Shown: positions 59,429 through 64,000 of the stretch, piece after piece
Numbering within the stretch: the first letter of the stretch is position 1
Layout: each line of letters opens with the position of its first letter
NCBI GenBank assembly: GCA_963658575.1
Contig: CAVKQB010000003.1
Coordinates: forward strand, 19,248 to 83,247
Length of the DNA: 64,000 nucleotides
Reading direction: 5' to 3'
Source of the DNA: W0P28-013 sp963658575
GTDB taxonomy: Bacteria; Bacteroidota; Bacteroidia; Bacteroidales; Paludibacteraceae
Notes under the pieces: generated by a model
What the model was told of the DNA's origin: nothing
Seen by the model: the letters and a program-made list of their open reading frames with translations, nothing else
Databases searched by the model: none
Made by a program: the position numbers and the translations under genes

Positions 59429-61933
59429 ATGGCAGATACACCAGCAAACAATAAATTTTCGGAACATTTGTTGCAAGTGTTCAAGTTTGGGAGCGAAGAG
59501 GCCGCGCGTCTCGGCAATTCCGAACTGATGCCCGAACATTTGCTGTTGAGCCTATTGCGCATCGACATGGCAACGGCTGTGGGCGTGTTGCGCACCTTCA
59601 AAGTCGATTTTATCCAACTGAAAACAGACATCGAAAACGCCATACGCCAGCCCAACACCGTAGCACCGCCCAGCGTGATGTCGGCAGCCACTAGCCGTGT
59701 GCTGAAACTCATCGATTTGGAACAGCGGGCTATGGCGGCACTCACGGCCGACACGCGCCATCTGTTGCTCGCCATTTTGAAAAATGGCGAAGGTGCGGCC
59801 GTCGATGCACTGCTCGAACAGGGCGTAACCTACGAGGCCGTTCGCGCCAAAGTGTCGGAACATCGCGACGTGCGCATGGGAGCTGTTTTCAACGACGAAG
59901 ACGACTTGGACGACGAACGTCCCGCACCGAAAACCACGGCAAAATCGGCGGCATCGACTGCCAAAAACACCAGCGACACGCCGGTGCTCGACTCGTTCGG
60001 CAAAGACATCACCAAAGCCGCTTTGGAGGACAAACTCGACCCGATTGTCGGGCGCGAAAAGGAGATTGAACGCGTGGTGCAGATCTTGAGTCGCCGCAAA
60101 AAAAACAATCCCGTGCTGATAGGCGAACCTGGGGTGGGCAAATCGGCCATAGCCGAAGGGCTCGCCACGCGCATCGTGCAACGCAAGGTGTCGCGCGTGC
60201 TGTTCGACAAGCGTGTCGTGGCGCTCGACATGGCGGCCATCGTGGCTGGCACGAAATACCGCGGACAGTTCGAGGAACGCATGAAATCGATTTTGAGCGA
60301 GTTGGAGAAGAATCCGAACATCATTCTTTTCATCGACGAGATACACACGATTGTGGGCGCAGGCGGCGCATCGGGTTCGCTCGATGCCGCCAACATGCTG
60401 AAACCCGCTTTGGCGCGCGGCGAAATACAGTGCGTGGGCGCAACCACACTCAACGAATACCGCCAAAGCATCGAAAAAGATGGCGCGCTCGAACGGCGTT
60501 TCCAAAAAATCATGATAGAGCCGACCTCGAAAGAGGAGACGCTCCAGATTTTGGAAAACATCAAGTTTCGCTACGAAGACCATCACCAAGTAATCTACAC
60601 CCACGAGGCACTCGAAGCGTGTGTTGCCCTGACCGAACGCTACATCAGCGACCGCGCCTTCCCCGACAAAGCCATTGACGCGCTCGACGAGGTGGGTTCG
60701 CGCATTCACATGCAAAATCTGCACGTGCCGCCGCGCATCGAGGAGTTGGAACGGCAAATCGAGGAGAAAAACAAAGAGAAAAACGCGCTTGTAGCGGCAC
60801 AAAAATACGAATTGGCGGCCGAATGTCGCGACACTATCCGCCAGATGACCGACGAACTCGAACGCGCCAAACAGGAGTGGCTCGACTCCGAAAATGCCGA
60901 CCGTGTGGCGGTTACCGCCGACGACGTGGCGCAAACCGTGTCGATGATGTCGGGCGTGCCAGCGCAACGCATTGCGCAAGCCGAAAGCGCGCGCCTGCTG
61001 CAGATGGGCTCACTGCTCAAAGGCGAAGTCATCGGGCAAGATGCCGCCATCGACAAGTTGGTGAAATCGATACAACGCAGCCGCGTGGGTTTGAAAGACC
61101 CGAACCGCCCGATAGGCTCGTTCATCTTTCTCGGCCCGACCGGCGTGGGTAAAACCTACTTGGCCAAACGCTTGGCCGAATTTATGTTTGGCAGTGCCGA
61201 TGCCGTCATTCGCGTCGATATGAGCGAATTTATGGAGAAATTCAGCGTGTCGCGGCTCATTGGCGCGCCTCCGGGCTATGTGGGCTACGAAGAGGGCGGC
61301 CAACTGACCGAAAAAGTGCGCCGCAAACCCTATTCCATCGTGCTGCTCGACGAGATAGAAAAGGCGCACTCCGACGTGTACAACATGCTGCTGCAGGTGC
61401 TGGACGAAGGCCATTTGACCGACAGCATCGGGCGCAAAGTCGATTTCAAAAACACGATCATCATCATGACCTCGAACGTCGGCACGCGCCAGCTGAAGGA
61501 GTTTGGCCACGGTGTTGGGTTCGAACAGCCGTCGCAGAGTAGCGACGAATATGCGCACAACGTCATTCAAAAGGCGTTGTCGAAGACCTTTTCGCCCGAG
61601 TTTCTGAACCGTGTCGACGACGTGATTATCTTCGACCAATTGAACCGCGAGTCCATCTTCAAAATCATCGATTTGGAACTCGATAAACTCTACGAACGCG
61701 TTGGAAATCTGGGCTTTAAGATAGAACTGACCGATGCCGCCAAAAACTTTTTGGCCGACAAAGGTTACGATGTGCAATATGGCGCGCGTCCGCTCAAACG
61801 TGCCATTCAGAATTATCTTGAGGACGTTTTGGCTGAGCGGCTTTTGCAGGGCGATGTCAAGGCTGGCGACGTATTGCACGTCGATGTCGATGCCGATGCG
61901 CAAAAGTTGGTGTTCAAATCGGCAGAAGACTGA
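59429..61933 (+). CDS. clpC: ClpC-type AAA+ unfoldase
   Basis: ATP-dependent unfoldase that feeds ClpP, 834 residues. Order: Clp-N repeats (~1-150), linker, first AAA+ module with Walker A GEPGVGKS (232-239) and IILFIDEIHTIVGAG, a UVR-containing middle region (KYELAAECRDTIRQM, ~455-475) marking ClpC rather than ClpB or ClpA, and the second AAA+ module with Walker A GPTGVGKT (569-576), SEFMEKFSVSRLIGAPPGYVG and VLLDEIEKAH. The N-terminal domain and short middle domain are normal for ClpC. A weak hairpin CTGAC/GTCAG with five T overlaps the stop. Confidence 0.95.
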   Translation: MADTPANNKFSEHLLQVFKFGSEEAARLGNSELMPEHLLLSLLRIDMATAVGVLRTFKVDFIQLKTDIENAIRQPNTVAPPSVMSAATSRVLKLIDLEQRAMAALTADTRHLLLAILKNGEGAAVDALLEQGVTYEAVRAKVSEHRDVRMGAVFNDEDDLDDERPAPKTTAKSAASTAKNTSDTPVLDSFGKDITKAALEDKLDPIVGREKEIERVVQILSRRKKNNPVLIGEPGVGKSAIAEGLATRIVQRKVSRVLFDKRVVALDMAAIVAGTKYRGQFEERMKSILSELEKNPNIILFIDEIHTIVGAGGASGSLDAANMLKPALARGEIQCVGATTLNEYRQSIEKDGALERRFQKIMIEPTSKEETLQILENIKFRYEDHHQVIYTHEALEACVALTERYISDRAFPDKAIDALDEVGSRIHMQNLHVPPRIEELERQIEEKNKEKNALVAAQKYELAAECRDTIRQMTDELERAKQEWLDSENADRVAVTADDVAQTVSMMSGVPAQRIAQAESARLLQMGSLLKGEVIGQDAAIDKLVKSIQRSRVGLKDPNRPIGSFIFLGPTGVGKTYLAKRLAEFMFGSADAVIRVDMSEFMEKFSVSRLIGAPPGYVGYEEGGQLTEKVRRKPYSIVLLDEIEKAHSDVYNMLLQVLDEGHLTDSIGRKVDFKNTIIIMTSNVGTRQLKEFGHGVGFEQPSQSSDEYAHNVIQKALSKTFSPEFLNRVDDVIIFDQLNRESIFKIIDLELDKLYERVGNLGFKIELTDAAKNFLADKGYDVQYGARPLKRAIQNYLEDVLAERLLQGDVKAGDVLHVDVDADAQKLVFKSAED

Positions 61934-61973
61934 CATTTTGTCAGTTTTTGACGCAAAAATGCGCATCTTTGGG

Positions 61974-62006
61974 TTGGCAAACTTTTTGATGGTAAAAGGT
62001 TGCCAA
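61974..62006. promoter_or_regulatory. Inverted repeat upstream of grpE
   Basis: TTGGCAA and TTGCCAA are separated by 19 bases, 36 bases before the grpE ATG and just after a CATCTTTG box (61964-61971) that may be the -7 element. Could be an operator or a leader hairpin for heat-shock control. It is not the CIRCE sequence. Confidence 0.4.
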
Positions 62007-62041
62007 TTTGTTTTGTGAGAAAAAGAAAAACAGAAATAGAT

Positions 62042-62608
62042 ATGAAAAAATCGAAACAAAATCCCAATCCGCAGCCCGACGAGGCGGAACAGAAAGTCGA
62101 GACGAAGGCGGAGCCGACGGCAGAGGAGCCTCAGGCTGCCGCTTCCGAAAAGCCCGAAACGCCGAAAATCGATTACGAAGCGAAATACAACGAACTGAAT
62201 GACACGCACTTGCGCCTGATGGCCGAGTTCGACAACTACCGCAAACGCATGATGCGCGAGCGTGCCGACCTGATAAAAAACGCCTCGGAACGCGTGGTGG
62301 TCGATTTGCTGCCCATCGTCGACGACTTCGAGCGTAGCCTCAAATCGATGGCGACAGCCTCCGACGTGGCCGCCGTGAGCGAAGGTGTAAATCTGATTTA
62401 CCAAAAAATCCTGACACTGCTCAAAAAACAGGGCGTTTCGGTTGTAGAAACCGAAAATCAGCCTTTCAACGAAGAGATTCACGAAGCCGTAACGACCATT
62501 CCCGCTCCGTCGGAAGAGTTGAAAGGTAAGATAGTCGATTGCGTGCAAAAAGGCTATCAGATGAACGAAAAAGTGATCCGATTCCCCAAAGTGGTGGTCG
62601 GAAAATAG
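62042..62608 (+). CDS. grpE: Nucleotide exchange factor GrpE
   Basis: Exchange factor that releases ADP from DnaK, 188 residues. A low-complexity Glu/Pro/Ala N-terminus (1-45) precedes the long dimerising helix (YEAKYNELNDTHLRLMAEFD, NYRKRMMRERADLIKNAS) and the beta-wing domain (FNEEIHEAVTTIPA, GYQMNEKVIRFPKVVVGK). The start is the ATG at MKKSKQN; an upstream in-frame extension runs through the promoter region. dnaJ follows after 12 bases. dnaK is not in the window. Confidence 0.95.
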   Translation: MKKSKQNPNPQPDEAEQKVETKAEPTAEEPQAAASEKPETPKIDYEAKYNELNDTHLRLMAEFDNYRKRMMRERADLIKNASERVVVDLLPIVDDFERSLKSMATASDVAAVSEGVNLIYQKILTLLKKQGVSVVETENQPFNEEIHEAVTTIPAPSEELKGKIVDCVQKGYQMNEKVIRFPKVVVGK

Positions 62609-62620
62609 GGAGAACCGTCT

Positions 62621-63784
62621 ATGAGCGAAAAGAGAGACTACTACGAAGTGCTTGGCGTGGACAAAACCGCGTCGGCCGACGAGATAAAAAAGGCTTACCG
62701 CAAAAAGGCCATCGAATATCACCCCGACAAAAATCCGGGCAACAAAGAGGCCGAAGAGAAATTTAAGGAGGCGGCCGAAGCCTACGAAGTGTTGAGCGAT
62801 CCGCAAAAACGCCAGCGTTACGACCAATTTGGCCATGCAGGCGTGAACGGCAGCGGCGGCTTCGGGGGCGCAGGCGGCATGAATATGGACGACATATTCC
62901 AGCAATTCGGCGATATTTTTGGCGGACATTTTAGTTTCGGCGGCGGTTTCGGCGATATTTTTGGCGGTGGCGGCGCACGTCGTGGGACTCGTCGCACACG
63001 CCGCGGCACCGACCTGCGCGTGAAAGTGAAACTCACGTTGGCCGAAATCGCTTCGGGAACCGAGAAAAAACTGAAAGTCTCGAAATATGTAACCTGCTCG
63101 CACTGTCAAGGCACCGGCTCGCGCGACGGGCGCACGCAAACCTGCTCCACGTGTCACGGCACGGGCTACGTAACGCAGATGCAACGCACCATTCTCGGTC
63201 AGATGCAGACGCAATCGCCCTGCCCGACGTGCGGCGGCGAAGGCTCGGTCATTGTCGACAAATGTCCCTATTGCAGCGGCGAAGGCGTGGTGCGCGGCGA
63301 CGAAATCATCACTGTGAAAATACCTGCCGGCGTAGCCGAAGGCATGCAACTCTCGATGAGCGGCAAAGGCAACGCAGCGCGGCGCGGAGGCATCAATGGC
63401 GATCTGCTCATTGTGGTCGAAGAGGAGAAGCACCCCGACCTGATACGCGACGAAAACGACCTGATTTACAACCTGTTGTTGCCGCTGCCGACGGCCATTT
63501 TGGGCGGCACTGTCGAAATTCCGACCGTCGATGGCAAAGTGAAGGTGAAAATCGACAAAGGCACGCAACCTGGCAAGGTATTGCGCCTACGCGGCAAAGG
63601 TCTGCCCAACGTAAACCATTATGGCACAGGCGATTTGCTTGTCAATGTGGGCGTGTATGTGCCCGAAAATCTGTCGTCTGACGAGCGTAAGGCCATCGAA
63701 CACATGGCCGAATCGCCCAACTTCCAGCCGTCGGCCTCGGCGCAAAAGAATTTCTTCGCGCGCTTCAAACAGATGTTCAGTTGA
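62621..63784 (+). CDS. dnaJ: Chaperone DnaJ (Hsp40)
   Basis: Co-chaperone that stimulates DnaK ATPase, 387 residues. The J domain carries HPD at residues 34-36, followed by a Gly/Phe-rich linker (~75-125), the four zinc-finger repeats CSHCQGTG, CSTCHGTG, CPTCGGEG and CPYCSGEG, and the C-terminal substrate-binding domains. Length and order are canonical. It forms an operon with grpE, and a terminator follows. Confidence 0.97.
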   Translation: MSEKRDYYEVLGVDKTASADEIKKAYRKKAIEYHPDKNPGNKEAEEKFKEAAEAYEVLSDPQKRQRYDQFGHAGVNGSGGFGGAGGMNMDDIFQQFGDIFGGHFSFGGGFGDIFGGGGARRGTRRTRRGTDLRVKVKLTLAEIASGTEKKLKVSKYVTCSHCQGTGSRDGRTQTCSTCHGTGYVTQMQRTILGQMQTQSPCPTCGGEGSVIVDKCPYCSGEGVVRGDEIITVKIPAGVAEGMQLSMSGKGNAARRGGINGDLLIVVEEEKHPDLIRDENDLIYNLLLPLPTAILGGTVEIPTVDGKVKVKIDKGTQPGKVLRLRGKGLPNVNHYGTGDLLVNVGVYVPENLSSDERKAIEHMAESPNFQPSASAQKNFFARFKQMFS

Positions 63785-63815
63785 AGCCTCGCTAAATCAT
63801 TGAATCATCGACTAT

Positions 63816-63863
63816 GTGAATTGTTCGGATGTGGTGTGCCGCGTCCGAATTTTCACATTTTTT
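63816..63863 (+). terminator. dnaJ terminator
   Basis: GTGAA..TTCGGA and TCCGAA..TTCAC pair around a 14-base loop, followed by six T. Confidence 0.7.
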
Positions 63864-63890
63864 AATTTTCGTGCTTTCATACTAATTTTG

Positions 63891-63898
63891 TACCTTTG
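63891..63898 (+). promoter_or_regulatory. -7 element TACCTTTG for the last gene
   Basis: Perfect octamer, 51 bases before the ATG at 63949. Confidence 0.65.
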
Positions 63899-63948
63899 CG
63901 GCGCCATTTCGTAAGAATAGTGTTTAACGCAAAAATCTGAAAAACAAT

Positions 63949-64000
63949 ATGAAAGAACGATTGACTATTATTGACTTTGTCGAGAAATACACGACAGAGT
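63949..64000 (+). CDS. Start of an unidentified gene (3'-truncated by window edge)
   Basis: Only 17 codons are visible, reading MKERLTIIDFVEKYTTE. This is too short to assign. The open frame, ATG and upstream promoter box support a real gene. Confidence 0.55.
   Translation, partial: MKERLTIIDFVEKYTTE

Noticed and set aside
61974..62006. CIRCE element for HrcA
   Set aside because: The arms TTGGCAA/TTGCCAA and 19-base spacer do not match the CIRCE sequence or its 9-base spacing.

Overview
The window is a 64-kb piece of a Bacteroidales-type chromosome (phylum Bacteroidota), roughly half G+C. The evidence is internal. Promoters read TAnnTTTG (often with TTTG about 20 bases upstream) instead of sigma70 boxes, and there is little Shine-Dalgarno signal. 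Several proteins belong to Bacteroidota-specific families (DUF4270, DUF4491, a PorW/SprE-like lipoprotein). Three secreted proteins end in type IX secretion (T9SS) C-terminal domains, so a T9SS-bearing, probably anaerobic lineage is likely (PerR/rubrerythrin pair, NADP-type GdhA).

Layout. 1-4540: the end of an RND efflux pump followed by an OmpR-type regulator and its histidine kinase. 4541-6797: a lower-GC accessory patch holding a clpX 3' fragment, a 1.5-kb segment between perfect 43-bp direct repeats that carries a circularly permuted small gene and an array of orphan small genes, then word-like intergenic repeats. 6798-16824: housekeeping genes (mutS2, gdhA, speB, a THUMP rRNA methyltransferase with a charged tail, xerD, a lysine-type serA, mltG). 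16945-18146: tRNA-Ser(GCT) and a PfkB sugar/nucleoside kinase. 18529-28870: a 3288-residue T9SS surface protein and a small lipoprotein that looks like a free copy of one of its modules. 28956-35614: a minus-strand operon rmuC - free-standing M6 propeptide - M6 metalloprotease - relA. 35683-42163: ribbon-helix-helix protein, tRNA-Leu, NUDIX, thioesterase, DUF4491, htpG, tRNA-CAT, HAD phosphatase, PerR-like regulator and reverse rubrerythrin. 42481-50095: porW and recX, a T9SS-targeted protein, an acyltransferase gene wedged into a ~320-bp duplication, mgsA and serC. 50166-53405: two small envelope proteins and an S9 dipeptidyl peptidase lipoprotein. 53437-56370: a second accessory patch in which a 64-residue protein and the C-terminus of a 484-residue protein share a domain. 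56549-63784: a half-length GT5 protein, a DUF4270 lipoprotein, a TTG-started secreted protein, clpC, then grpE and dnaJ. The window ends in the first 17 codons of another gene.

How it fits together: T9SS biogenesis (PorW) and cargo (giant adhesin-like protein, M6 protease, 403-aa protein) are both present. Proteostasis genes (clpC, grpE, dnaJ, htpG) and stress genes (relA, perR/rubrerythrin) are frequent. The unusual biology is in the accessory patches: the permuted gene between 43-bp repeats, the promoter-plus-signal-peptide duplication driving an acyltransferase, the orphan protease propeptide, and the module-sharing gene pairs. No CRISPR array, transposase or prophage block was seen.
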